NCBI GenBank assembly: GCA_904418995.1
Contig: CAJFQF010000018.1
Location: 1 to 34,948, forward strand
Source of the DNA: Heritagella_A intestinalis
GTDB lineage: Bacteria; Bacillota; Clostridia; Oscillospirales; Acutalibacteraceae
Length of the DNA: 34,948 nt
Direction of reading: 5' to 3'
Part shown: piece by piece, positions 15,334-23,206 of the stretch
How positions within the stretch are numbered: position 1 is the first letter of the stretch
How the letters are laid out: each line of letters begins with the position of its first letter
The notes under the pieces: generated by a model
The model's database searches: none
The model's input: only the letters and a program-made list of their open reading frames with translations
What the model was told of the DNA's origin: nothing
Position numbers and translations under genes: made by a program

Positions 15334-15582
15334 ACCATCCGCTCCTTTTCCTATGGGTTTCATCCGAGTTCTTTTCTTTTCTGTCTGCTGCGTCCCGAAA
15401 ATTTTTCGGGAAGATGGCTCTATTTTACCATATTCACCGCGTAATTTCTACGCCGGCACGCCCTTTCCAGCCTCGCGGGGAAGGGCTTTTACTCCTCTAT
15501 CAAGTTTACATAATATCGGAATTTCGGTGAATAACCTCCTTTGGTTTACATAACATTTGTCAAAAACCGCGCGCCGCAAGTT
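15334..15582. other. Intergenic region upstream of mnmG
   Basis: No gene is seen. It holds a weak extended -10 (minus-strand TGGTAAAAT, 15422-15430) that may drive mnmG, and a CCCGAAAA/TTTTCGGG hairpin in the mnmG leader (15394-15410). It also has a GCCCTT/AAGGGC hairpin (about 15460-15487), two direct copies of GTTTACATAA exactly 40 bp apart (15504-15513, 15544-15553), and an orphan AAAGGAGG on the minus strand (15534-15541) with no start codon in range. Confidence 0.5.
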
Positions 15583-15623
15583 TAAAAATTCCCGGAGACG
15601 GAAAGTCTCCGCCTTCGGGAATT
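15583..15623 (-). terminator. Terminator of mnmE
   Basis: Leftward hairpin AATTCCCG ... GGAGAC / GTCTCC ... GGGAATT, then TTTTT. It begins 25 bp after the mnmE stop. Confidence 0.75.
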
Positions 15624-15648
15624 CTATCGAAACTACCGCTGTGGAAAG

Positions 15649-17034
15649 TCACTTTCCCACGCAGAACTGGGCAAACACCGAATCCACTACCGCCTCCGTT
15701 GCCCGCTCGCCGGTAAGTTCCAGCAGGGCGGAAACCGCCCCTTCCACGGAAACCGTCACGGCATCCAAGGTCATGCCCGCTTCCATAGCAGCAATGGCCT
15801 CTTCCGTGCAGTCTAAAGCCTGGCGGGCATCGTCCCGCTGGCGTTCGGTATAAAGCATCCCTTCCGCCGGATTCAGAGAAGCCGTCTCCAACACCTGGGC
15901 ACAGGCTTTCTCCAATGCTTCCAGTCCTTCTCCATTCCGGGCGGAAATGGAAACCACCTGGGAAAACGCCCTCCGCAGGGCTTCCATATCCACTTTCGGC
16001 TCCAAATCCGTCTTATTCACCACTGCTACCGCCGGCACGCCTTGCAAGCTCTCCATCAGCTCCCGATCCTCTTGGATCAACGGCTCCGAAGCGTCAAACA
16101 CCGCCAGCACCAGCTGAGCGCTCTGCATCCGGCTCCGGGCCATATCCACACCGATGCTCTCCACCGGATCATTGGTCTGCCGAATTCCCGCCGTATCCGC
16201 CAATCGCAGCAGCACATCTCCCAGCACCACGGTATCTTCCACTACATCTCGAGTGGTACCTGCATACTGGGTGACAATGGAGCGCTCACAGCCGGCCAGC
16301 AGGTTCATCAGGGTGGATTTTCCCACATTGGGGCGCCCCACAATGGCGGTATCCACTCCTTCCCGCACGGCACGGCCGGCGTCAAACTGCTTCAGGAGCT
16401 TTTCCAGTTCTCCCCGGCAAATCTGCAAAGCGGATAATAATGACGGTTCGTCCACCTGCGGCACATCGTCGTCGGGATAATCCGCCCAAGCTGCCAAATG
16501 GGCCGCCGCATCAATGAGCCGCTCCCGGATATGGACAATCCGTTTTTCCAAAGCGCCTTCTTTTCCGGCCCGGGCGGCCCTGGCCGCCTGGGTCCCCTGG
16601 GCGGAGATCACCTGCATCACCGCTTCCGCCTCTGTCAGACCCAGCTTGCCGTTGAGAAACGCCCGCTTGGTGAATTCCCCAGGGCCAGCGGGAGAAGCCC
16701 CTGCCGCCAGCACTGCTTCCAGCACCCGGCGCATGACAAAAACGCCTCCGTGACAAGAGAGCTCCACCACATCTTCCCCGGTATAGCTGGCCGGGGCGGC
16801 AAACACCAAAGCAATAGCTTCATCCAGCTTTTCTTCCCCGGCAAACACCCAGCCGTACAAGGCGGTATACCCGGCGGCATCGGCTACCTTCTTCCCCTTC
16901 GGGGAGCGGAATACCCGGTCCGCTACCTGTCGGGCCTGGAGCCCGGAAATCCGCACAATGCCAATGCCTCCCGGGGCCTGGGCCGTGGAGATGGCCGCAA
17001 TGGTCTCTCCCCGCTTCTTTTCTATTTCCAGCAT
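15649..17034 (-). CDS. mnmE: tRNA modification GTPase MnmE (TrmE)
   Basis: K+-dependent GTPase that forms the tRNA wobble-uridine modification complex with MnmG. About 461 residues: an N-terminal folate-binding domain (ETIAAISTAQAPGGIGIVRISG start), a helical domain, and an inserted G domain. The G domain has GRPNVGKST, TTRD, DTAG and NKTD. The C-terminal FCVGK carries the essential Cys of the family FC(I/V/L)GK end. Start is uncertain. ATG 17034 is taken, but GTG 17040 lies 7 nt from GGAAAGG and is equally possible; the ATG-like extension to 17067 is unlikely. A terminator separates it from jag. Confidence 0.95.
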   Translation of the reverse strand: MLEIEKKRGETIAAISTAQAPGGIGIVRISGLQARQVADRVFRSPKGKKVADAAGYTALYGWVFAGEEKLDEAIALVFAAPASYTGEDVVELSCHGGVFVMRRVLEAVLAAGASPAGPGEFTKRAFLNGKLGLTEAEAVMQVISAQGTQAARAARAGKEGALEKRIVHIRERLIDAAAHLAAWADYPDDDVPQVDEPSLLSALQICRGELEKLLKQFDAGRAVREGVDTAIVGRPNVGKSTLMNLLAGCERSIVTQYAGTTRDVVEDTVVLGDVLLRLADTAGIRQTNDPVESIGVDMARSRMQSAQLVLAVFDASEPLIQEDRELMESLQGVPAVAVVNKTDLEPKVDMEALRRAFSQVVSISARNGEGLEALEKACAQVLETASLNPAEGMLYTERQRDDARQALDCTEEAIAAMEAGMTLDAVTVSVEGAVSALLELTGERATEAVVDSVFAQFCVGK

Positions 17035-17069
17035 ACCCACTTCACAACCTTTCCAAAACAGGAACATAC

Positions 17070-17097
17070 AAAAAGGCGGCCCTTTGGAGAGCCGCCT
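17070..17097 (-). terminator. Intrinsic terminator between jag and mnmE
   Basis: Leftward stem AGGCGGC / GCCGCCT around a 10-nt loop, followed by TTTTTGT. It starts 29 bp after the jag stop and lies within 40 bp of the mnmE start. Confidence 0.7.
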
Positions 17098-17125
17098 CTT
17101 CTTTTTCAGTATCTATCCATCAGGT

Positions 17126-17947
17126 TTACACCTTCCGGTCAATCCGGCCATACAGGGGCATATCCCCATCATCGCGCTTGGGAGAATTGCCGGAGGACTT
17201 CCGGTCTCCCTGAGGATGGCTGCGGTTGCCGGAGGGATGACTCCGCCGATTGTTCTGGCCTCCCTTAGGGCCGCCACGGCGGTTTCCGCCACGATAATTG
17301 CTCCGGCGCTGAGGACGTTCACCCTCTTCCGGACCAATCACTACATGGCGGGCCAAATCTTCCCCTTCACTCCAGGACTTCGCGCCCTCTACTTCCTGCA
17401 CGGCCGTGTGAATAATCCGGCGCTCATAGGGGTTCATGGGCTCCAGAGAGCAGTTCCGGCCCGTTTTCAGGGCTTTTGCCGCCATTTTCCGGCCCAGCAC
17501 TTCCAGGGTCTCCTTGCGCTTTTCCCGATAGTTGCCGATATCCAAGGTGATGCGGTAATAGCCGTCTCCCACGTGGTTGGCAACCAAACCGGCCAGATAC
17601 TGCAAAGCATCCAGGGTCTCTCCGCGATGCCCGATGATAAAGCCAATATCCTCACCGGAAAGGGACAGCATGGCGCCGTTTTCCTCTTCCTGAATAGAGA
17701 CTTCTACATCCCGCAGACCCATTTCACTCACTACTTTTTTCAAATAAGCCGCAGCAGTTTCCGCAGGCGAAGATTCCACATAGGCCCGCACCTTGGCCGG
17801 GCTGCCGCCGAAAAGGCCAAAGGTCTTTTTCACCGGCATCTCCAGGATCTCAAACTTGGCCTCGTGGGATTCCACTCCCAGCATTTCGCAGGCTTTTTCA
17901 TAGGCCTGTTCCACAGTCTCGCCTGTAGCGATCGCTTCTTTCATCAT
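17126..17947 (-). CDS. jag: RNA-binding protein KhpB/Jag with an RG-rich tail
   Basis: RNA-binding protein that, with KhpA in other Bacillota, affects cell division and small-RNA biology. The 273 residues comprise an N-terminal Jag_N domain (about 1-52, with MPVKKTFGLFGGSPAKVRAYV), a KH-II domain (GEDIGFIIGHRGETLDALQYL) and an R3H domain (PMNPYERRIIHTAV). A basic, low-complexity tail of about 55 residues, rich in Arg, Gly, Asn and Ser, follows. The frame opens with a TTG, but GGAGGT lies 7 nt before the ATG at 17947. It is 33 bp after yidC in the same operon. The tail is longer than in the textbook protein. Confidence 0.93.
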   Translation of the reverse strand: MMKEAIATGETVEQAYEKACEMLGVESHEAKFEILEMPVKKTFGLFGGSPAKVRAYVESSPAETAAAYLKKVVSEMGLRDVEVSIQEEENGAMLSLSGEDIGFIIGHRGETLDALQYLAGLVANHVGDGYYRITLDIGNYREKRKETLEVLGRKMAAKALKTGRNCSLEPMNPYERRIIHTAVQEVEGAKSWSEGEDLARHVVIGPEEGERPQRRSNYRGGNRRGGPKGGQNNRRSHPSGNRSHPQGDRKSSGNSPKRDDGDMPLYGRIDRKV

Positions 17948-17980
17948 TACCTGCACCTCCAATAAACACTGTTGCCAGTG

Positions 17981-19063
17981 TTATTTTTTCGTCCCCAAAT
18001 AATTGTCATTTCCAGATTTTCCGGCTTTTTTCCCTTTGGCTTTCCCGCCTTTTTTCTGCGGTGCGCTGCCCTTTTTCTCAGGGCTGTGCTGCTGGGGCGC
18101 AGAAATTTTTTCCGCCAGACTCCGCTGTACTGCAGGGGGAAGTTCCGCCACCGCCGCTTCTTCCTGGAAGCGCAGGGCCGCGCGCCGCGCCTCCGACCGG
18201 GCCGAAATTTGGGCCGGGCTGTAACACCGATATACTACGATCTGGCTCAAGAAGCTGGTCAGGGTGGAAATAATCCAGTAGAAGCCGATAGCGCCCGGCA
18301 TCACATAGGAGAAATACACGCTGATCAGCGGCATGGCAAACATCATTACTTTCATACAGCCCTGCTGTTGCTGCATTCCAGGCTGCATCCGCATCATGAA
18401 GAACTGACTGCCCCAGGAAGTCACCAAGCACAAAACCGGGATCAGCCACAGCATGCTCATAAAATCGCTGCCTTGGGGCGTCTGGAGCAGATCCAGTCCC
18501 AAAAACTGAAAACCGCCGGACAAAGAGCTGATTTGATCCAGTTCGCTTCCGGTAAAAATTCCTGTCAAGTGATCCTTCAGAGAATCAAAATGCTTTACCA
18601 ATTCAATTTCATTATAAAAACTGTTAGCGGAGAAGTTTACACCCACGCCGGGAATCCTCTGCAGCAGAGCCAGCGCCTGATCCACCGATTCCGAAGGCAG
18701 GTGCAGCACATTGCGCAGGGGGAACACTACCGAGTAGTACAATCCCAGCATAATCGGGAACGGCAGAAGCGTTGTCAGGCAACCGCCCATAGGGCTGATG
18801 CCCTCTTTTTCATAGAGCTTCTGCAGCTCCTCGTTGTACTTCATTTTATCATTGCCATAGCGGGCCTGGAGCTCTTTTTGCTTTGCCGCCATTTTGCTTT
18901 GGGCCGCCATGGATTTCTGCTGCTTAATGGAGAAGGGGAACAGCAGGCACTTGACCACTACCGTAAACAGGATAATGGCCACCCCATAGTTCCGCACGAT
19001 AATATAGAAGAACCACAGGATATACCCCAGAAGGCCGCCAAAAAAGTTTAATATTTGCATCAT
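17981..19063 (-). CDS. yidC: Membrane protein insertase YidC (SpoIIIJ/OxaA type)
   Basis: Inserts membrane proteins alone or with SecYEG. The 360 residues have about five membrane segments. TM1 is near 12-42, then a cytoplasmic hairpin rich in Lys and Gln (IKQQKSMAAQSKMAAKQKEL), then an insert that is long for a Gram-positive YidC (about 125-190). A Met/Gln-rich loop and the last two helices follow, with a basic tail (KKGGKAKGKKAGK) for ribosome contact. The usual Arg of the hydrophilic groove is Lys here (VVKCLLFP), and no lipobox is seen. GAGGTG precedes ATG 19063. Confidence 0.94.
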   Translation of the reverse strand: MMQILNFFGGLLGYILWFFYIIVRNYGVAIILFTVVVKCLLFPFSIKQQKSMAAQSKMAAKQKELQARYGNDKMKYNEELQKLYEKEGISPMGGCLTTLLPFPIMLGLYYSVVFPLRNVLHLPSESVDQALALLQRIPGVGVNFSANSFYNEIELVKHFDSLKDHLTGIFTGSELDQISSLSGGFQFLGLDLLQTPQGSDFMSMLWLIPVLCLVTSWGSQFFMMRMQPGMQQQQGCMKVMMFAMPLISVYFSYVMPGAIGFYWIISTLTSFLSQIVVYRCYSPAQISARSEARRAALRFQEEAAVAELPPAVQRSLAEKISAPQQHSPEKKGSAPQKKGGKAKGKKAGKSGNDNYLGTKK

Positions 19064-19084
19064 AAGATGGGCACCTCATCGTCG

Positions 19085-19315
19085 TTATCTGTCTTTTTTC
19101 TTTTTTTCCGGAACCGGATCGTATCCGCCCCGGCTAAAGGGATTGCAGCGCAGAATCCGCCAAACGGCCAACGCCGTCCCTTTCAGGGCGCCAAAGCGCT
19201 CCAGCGCTTCCACCGCATATTGGGAGCAGGTGGGGATATACTTGCAGCAAGGGGGCTTTAAGGGAGAAATCCCTTTTTGATAAAACCGCACCAGCCGGAT
19301 CAACAGGCGCTTCAC
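19085..19315 (-). CDS. yidD: Membrane protein insertion efficiency factor YidD
   Basis: Small amphipathic protein that helps YidC-dependent insertion. The 76 residues hold the family core RFYQKGISPLKPPCCKYIPTCSQYAVEALE with its three Cys, and RCNPFSRGGYDPVP, then a KKKK tail. Its ATG overlaps the rnpA stop by 4 bp (ATGA) and it ends 21 bp before yidC, so it lies in one operon with both. Confidence 0.95.
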   Translation of the reverse strand: MKRLLIRLVRFYQKGISPLKPPCCKYIPTCSQYAVEALERFGALKGTALAVWRILRCNPFSRGGYDPVPEKKKKDR

Positions 19316-19647
19316 TGGAGAACCCCTGCCTTTTCCAACTGCTGGCGCAGGGCCTCCTGCACCTGGGTGCTCTTGACAAAGGGCGTTTTTGCCCGGGCCA
19401 CTAAAATCAGGTCATAGCCCTGCTTGATCTCCGGGGCCAAAGCCCGGAGGGCTTCCCGCAGCACCCGGCGGGAACGGCTCCGCTTTACGGCATTTCCAGT
19501 CTTTTTGCTGGTGGTAATCCCTACCCGCAGAGAGCGGCAGCGGTTCTTTAAAACGTATACCACCACTACCGGCGTGACAAAAGCCTTTCCCTTTGCATAG
19601 GCTCTTCGGAAATCCCGGTTTTCACATATGGGAATAAAACGATCCAT
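19312..19647 (-). CDS. rnpA: Ribonuclease P protein component
   Basis: Protein subunit of RNase P, which matures tRNA 5' ends. The 111 residues are a normal length from ATG 19647, starting MDRFIPICENRDFRRAYAKGK. The RNR-type motif reads GNAVKRSRSRRVLREA, so the usual Asn is Ser. Longer in-frame starts (19656, 19692) have no better ribosome site, and the N-terminus fits the family from 19647. It lies about 220 bp after rpmH with a GC-rich, hairpin-prone spacer. Confidence 0.93.
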   Translation of the reverse strand: MDRFIPICENRDFRRAYAKGKAFVTPVVVVYVLKNRCRSLRVGITTSKKTGNAVKRSRSRRVLREALRALAPEIKQGYDLILVARAKTPFVKSTQVQEALRQQLEKAGVLQ

Positions 19648-19870
19648 CCTGCACATCCATCCCAACCCCGGCCCATCCCGGGGCGCGCACATTCCATCAA
19701 TCTCTTTGCTTTCATAAAGAAAAGGCCACTCCGAAAAGGAAACCCTTCTGACTCCCCGGTTTACGGAGCATCAAACAGGGAGCGTCCGGCCGGGGGCCGG
19801 ACCCCTTTATCGGTGGCCCTTGCAGCGGCCGCAGGCCGCCATGCTGTTTTTTGGAACAGACATCAAAAAA

Positions 19871-20005
19871 TCAATAAGACAGACGTGCTCTGCCCTTCGC
19901 TCTGCGGCGGGCCAGAACCTTACGCCCATTTCTGTCGGACATTCTCTTTCTGAAGCCGTGCTCCTTTTTTCTGTGCAGCTTTTTCGGCTGATACGTTCTC
20001 AGCAT
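19871..20005 (-). CDS. rpmH: 50S ribosomal protein L34
   Basis: The 44-residue, very basic ribosomal protein L34 (MLRTYQPKKLHRKKEHGFRK start, ARRRAKGRARLSY end). AAAGGAGGG lies 7 nt before ATG 20005; the longer frame to 20107 is only upstream read-through. It is the first gene of the rpmH-rnpA-yidD-yidC-jag cluster. Confidence 0.98.
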   Translation of the reverse strand: MLRTYQPKKLHRKKEHGFRKRMSDRNGRKVLARRRAKGRARLSY

Positions 20006-20053
20006 ACAAACACCCTCCTTTCGGGTATAAAGGTATAAGCCTTGCAAGTTAGC

Positions 20054-20083
20054 ATTATACCTTACCAGGCAGGCAGATGTCAA
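20054..20083 (-). promoter_or_regulatory. Promoter of rpmH
   Basis: Minus-strand TTGACA (20078-20083), 18-nt spacer, TATAAT (20054-20059): perfect boxes. A 9-bp inverted repeat AAGGTATAA / TTATACCTT (20030-20038 and 20055-20063) overlaps the -10 and the leader. Confidence 0.8.
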
Positions 20084-20294
20084 TAAAAATCTCGAAAAAC
20101 CGGCCATTCGTCCAGTTTTTCCCCGCTACACAGGGGCCTTTCGGGGCTGTGTCCCCTTCTTTCCTTTACTATAGCATAAAAACGGCAGAAAAGGAACCGG
20201 TTTTCCAGGATGTTTTTTCGGGCCGGAAAGCACTTTCCAAAAACGCCCCTGGCTTTCTTATCGCGTATCCTTTTCCTGTTCCGCAAGAACCAAT

Positions 20295-20380
20295 GCACTT
20301 TTCACAAAGTTAACCGTTGAGAACCGGACAGCTTTTCCACAAAAACATTTGATTTATTGTGGAAAATATGATAGGATAAT
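20295..20380. other. oriC, left part: DnaA boxes upstream of dnaA
   Basis: Two inverted TTTTCCACA boxes (20333-20341 plus; 20358-20366 minus), one mismatch from TTATCCACA, plus a weaker CTTTTCACA at about 20298-20306. A GATAAT (20375-20380) just after the second box is a likely dnaA -10, so DnaA bound here could repress its own gene. Between rpmH and this site (20084-20294) no gene is seen. Confidence 0.7.
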
Positions 20381-20460
20381 TTTGAATGCAAAGGAACCGT
20401 TTTGCGAAAAAAAGAACGAATGATATCAGGCTTTGCCGGATAGAAGGGATGGATCAATTC

Positions 20461-21774
20461 ATGGAATCTTTTACGGAAGCATGGGGACTGATTTGTGAGT
20501 ACTGTAAAAAACACATCACAGAAGTCGCCTACAATTCCTGGATCAGCCGCATCAAGCCGGTTTCGCTGGATTTCTCCAAAGGAGTGGCAACCCTGGAAGT
20601 TCCCAACGAATTCCACAAGCAGACGCTGACCCGCTGCTACTCCGACTTATTAACCGAAGCATTCGGGGAGATTTTCGGATCCGGGATTGAAATTTTGCTC
20701 TGCACGCCGGAAGAGCTCAGCGAGGACAAGGAAAAAGAACCGCAGGACACTAAGAGTGATGATTACGAATTCACCTTTGACACCTTTATCGTGGGCCCTT
20801 CCAACAAATTCGCCCACGCCGCCTCTATGGCCGTAGCCACCAAGCCTGCGGCTCTGTATAACCCCCTGTTTATTTACGGAAACTCCGGGCTGGGTAAGAC
20901 CCACCTTCTCTACGCCATCTGCAACGAGATCTCCACCCGGTTCCCGGAAATGAATATCATCTATATTAAAGGCGACGATTTTACCAACGAGATTATCGAG
21001 GCCATCCGCAAGGGCACTACACCGGAATTCCGGCAGAAGTACCGCCAGGCCGACGCCCTGCTGGTGGACGATATCCAGTTTATCGCCGGCAAGGACTCCA
21101 CCCAAGAGGAGTTCTTCCACACCTTTAACACCCTGTACGAGGCCAAAAAGCAAATTGTCCTCACATCAGACCGTCCCCCCAAGGACATCGCTACCTTGGA
21201 GGACCGGCTGAAAACCCGCTTTGAGTGGGGCCTGACCGCGGACATCCAGCCCCCGGACTTTGAGACCCGCATTGCCATTATCAAGCGCAAAGCGGAGCTT
21301 TTGGATATTGTGGTGCCGGACAATGTCAGCGAATATATCGCCAACAAGCTCAAGAGCAACATCCGGCAGCTGGAAGGCGCCGTAAAGAAGCTCAAGGCCT
21401 ATTACCTGCTGGAGGGAAAGACCCCCAGCATCAACACCGCCCAGGCAGCCATCAGTGACATTATCAATAACGACCAACCCGCCCCGGTGACCATTGAAAA
21501 GATCATCGAGGAAGTGGGCCGCACTTTCGGGGTTTCCCCGGCAGATATCCGCTCTGCAAAGCGGAATGCGTCGGTTTCCAACGCCCGCCAGATCGCCATG
21601 TATGTGGTCCGGGACATCACCCAGCTCCCCATGGCCTCCATTGGCGAGGAGTTTGGCGGCCGCGATCATTCTACCGTGGTCTACGCCACCCAGCAAGTAG
21701 AGAAAAATATGGCCAAAGATCCCCGTACCAAAGCTACTGTAGAGGATATCATCAAGAACATCCGCGACCGCTAA
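20461..21774 (+). CDS. dnaA: Chromosomal replication initiator protein DnaA
   Basis: ATP-dependent initiator that binds DnaA boxes and opens oriC. About 438 residues. Domain I is at 1-80 (ITEVAYNSWISRIKP). An acidic linker II follows at about 85-102. The AAA+ domain has Walker A GNSGLGKT (140-147) and Walker B LLVDDIQFIAGK. Domain IV carries the HTH FGGRDHSTVVYATQQVEKNM. The frame is open from 20386, but alignment with other DnaA proteins, which begin ME-hydrophobic-W, favours ATG 20461. ATG 20449 directly abuts GAAGGG and is unlikely. It is the divergence point of transcription in the window. Confidence 0.98.
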   Translation: MESFTEAWGLICEYCKKHITEVAYNSWISRIKPVSLDFSKGVATLEVPNEFHKQTLTRCYSDLLTEAFGEIFGSGIEILLCTPEELSEDKEKEPQDTKSDDYEFTFDTFIVGPSNKFAHAASMAVATKPAALYNPLFIYGNSGLGKTHLLYAICNEISTRFPEMNIIYIKGDDFTNEIIEAIRKGTTPEFRQKYRQADALLVDDIQFIAGKDSTQEEFFHTFNTLYEAKKQIVLTSDRPPKDIATLEDRLKTRFEWGLTADIQPPDFETRIAIIKRKAELLDIVVPDNVSEYIANKLKSNIRQLEGAVKKLKAYYLLEGKTPSINTAQAAISDIINNDQPAPVTIEKIIEEVGRTFGVSPADIRSAKRNASVSNARQIAMYVVRDITQLPMASIGEEFGGRDHSTVVYATQQVEKNMAKDPRTKATVEDIIKNIRDR

Positions 21775-22096
21775 TTTTTTGTCTTTTATTTTTCTTTAAA
21801 AGAAAGTTGAAACTCTCTCCACTTTTTCAGAATTTTGTGGAAAAGCGCAATTTTGCGCGTATTCCACCTTCCACAGATTCTTCAACTTTCCTCACTGAGT
21901 TTTCAACTTTTCAAAAACATTGGGTTTTGCAATGTTAAGCAAGCTCGAGTTACCAACATTTTCTCAATGCATAAAAATTCAAAAAGTGCAGACAAACAGC
22001 GGCGTTGCGGGAGCTCTCAACTTTTTGAGCCCCTCTACTACTGATTCTAAAAAGAAAACTATTGTATCCTACCCATAGAAAGAAGGGACCCCATTT
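21775..22096. other. oriC, right part: dnaA-dnaN spacer
   Basis: 322 bp, AT-rich, no gene. It holds a minus-strand TTTTCCACA box (21836-21844) followed at once by the palindrome GCGCAATTTTGCGC (21845-21858), and a further TTCCACA core (21869-21875). There are four copies of TCAACTTT in either direction (21803-21812, 21881-21889, 21901-21910, 22017-22026) and an AACATTG/CAATGTT hairpin (21916-21936). Position, boxes and AT-richness fit the unwinding side of a bipartite origin. The dnaN promoter is probably near the right end but is not clear. Confidence 0.65.
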
Positions 22097-23206
22097 ATGA
22101 AATTGACCCTGCCCCAGAAGGATCTGGCGGATGCGGTGTTGAATATTCAAAGAGCGGTGTCCTCCAAATCTACTGTCCCCGCCTTGGAAGGGATCCTCTT
22201 AAAGGCCCAAGGGCAGGAACTGGAGCTCAGCGCTTATGACCTGGAATTAGGAATGACCACGACTTTGCCGGCCTCTATTGAAGAGGAAGGGAGAATTGTT
22301 CTGACTGCCCGGCTTCTGGGAGATATTATCCGCAGAATGCCTGGGGAGTCCGTTACCTTGACTTCCGATGAAAAAAATGTCACTTATATAAAGAGCGGCG
22401 CCAGTGAGTTTTCTCTGGTGGGAATCCCCGGGGAGGAATTTCCGGAATTCCCGGCGGTTTCCGATACCAAGGGCTTTTCCATCAGCCAGCCTCTTTTAAA
22501 AAGCATGATCCGGCAAACGCTTTTTGCCGTTTCCGACAGCGATTCCAAGCCGGTGCACACTGGCAGCTTGTTTGAGCTTTCCCAAGGACAGCTTCGTGTA
22601 GTTTCGGTAGACGGTTACCGGCTAGCCATGCGCACAGAACCGGTGAAGGCGGAGGAAGACATGAAGTTTGTTGTCCCCGGCAAAACTTTGGCGGAAGTGT
22701 TGAAACTGCTGAAAGATTCCGAGGAGGATATTAGCGTTTTTGTGGGAAGACGCCATGTTTTGTTCCGGATTGGCGCTTATACTGTGCTTTCCAGCTTGCT
22801 GGAAGGAGAGTTCCTGGATTATCGGGCTGCGATCCCCAGCGCGGGCACCACAGAAGTGGTTGCCGGCACTCGTCCGCTGATGGATAGTGTGGAGCGCGTC
22901 TCTTTGCTTATTACCGATCGCTTAAAAAGCCCCATCCGCACTGTGTTTGAAGAGGGAGAAATCCGGCTTTTCTGCTCCACTGCTATGGGGCGGGCCAGTG
23001 ACCAGGTGGCTTGTCAGATGGAGGGCGCCCGGGTGGAAATTGGCTTTAACAACCGATATTTGCTGGATGCCCTGCGGAATTCCGACGGGGATGAGGTGCG
23101 CCTGATTCTGAACGGCCCCCTCTCTCCCATGAAGGTGCTGCCGAAAGAAGGGGAGTCCTTCCTGTTCCTGGTGCTGCCTGTCCGCCTGAAATCGGAGGAA
23201 TTCTAA
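22097..23206 (+). CDS. dnaN: DNA polymerase III beta subunit (sliding clamp)
   Basis: Ring-shaped processivity clamp for the replicative polymerase. The 369 residues form three clamp domains of normal length. Recognisable are the N-terminal LPQKDLADAVLNIQRAVSSKSTVPALEGILL, the middle VVSVDGYRLAMR, and the C-terminal LNGPLSPMKVLP and FLFLVLPVRL end. GAAGGG lies upstream of ATG 22097. The stop overlaps the first dyad before the S4 gene. Confidence 0.97.
   Translation: MKLTLPQKDLADAVLNIQRAVSSKSTVPALEGILLKAQGQELELSAYDLELGMTTTLPASIEEEGRIVLTARLLGDIIRRMPGESVTLTSDEKNVTYIKSGASEFSLVGIPGEEFPEFPAVSDTKGFSISQPLLKSMIRQTLFAVSDSDSKPVHTGSLFELSQGQLRVVSVDGYRLAMRTEPVKAEEDMKFVVPGKTLAEVLKLLKDSEEDISVFVGRRHVLFRIGAYTVLSSLLEGEFLDYRAAIPSAGTTEVVAGTRPLMDSVERVSLLITDRLKSPIRTVFEEGEIRLFCSTAMGRASDQVACQMEGARVEIGFNNRYLLDALRNSDGDEVRLILNGPLSPMKVLPKEGESFLFLVLPVRLKSEEF

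Noticed and set aside
19693..19870. GC-rich spacer between rpmH and rnpA as a possible small RNA gene
   Set aside because: It contains a TCCGGCC/GGCCGGA hairpin but no T-run, promoter or known RNA fold; it is probably just an mRNA spacer.
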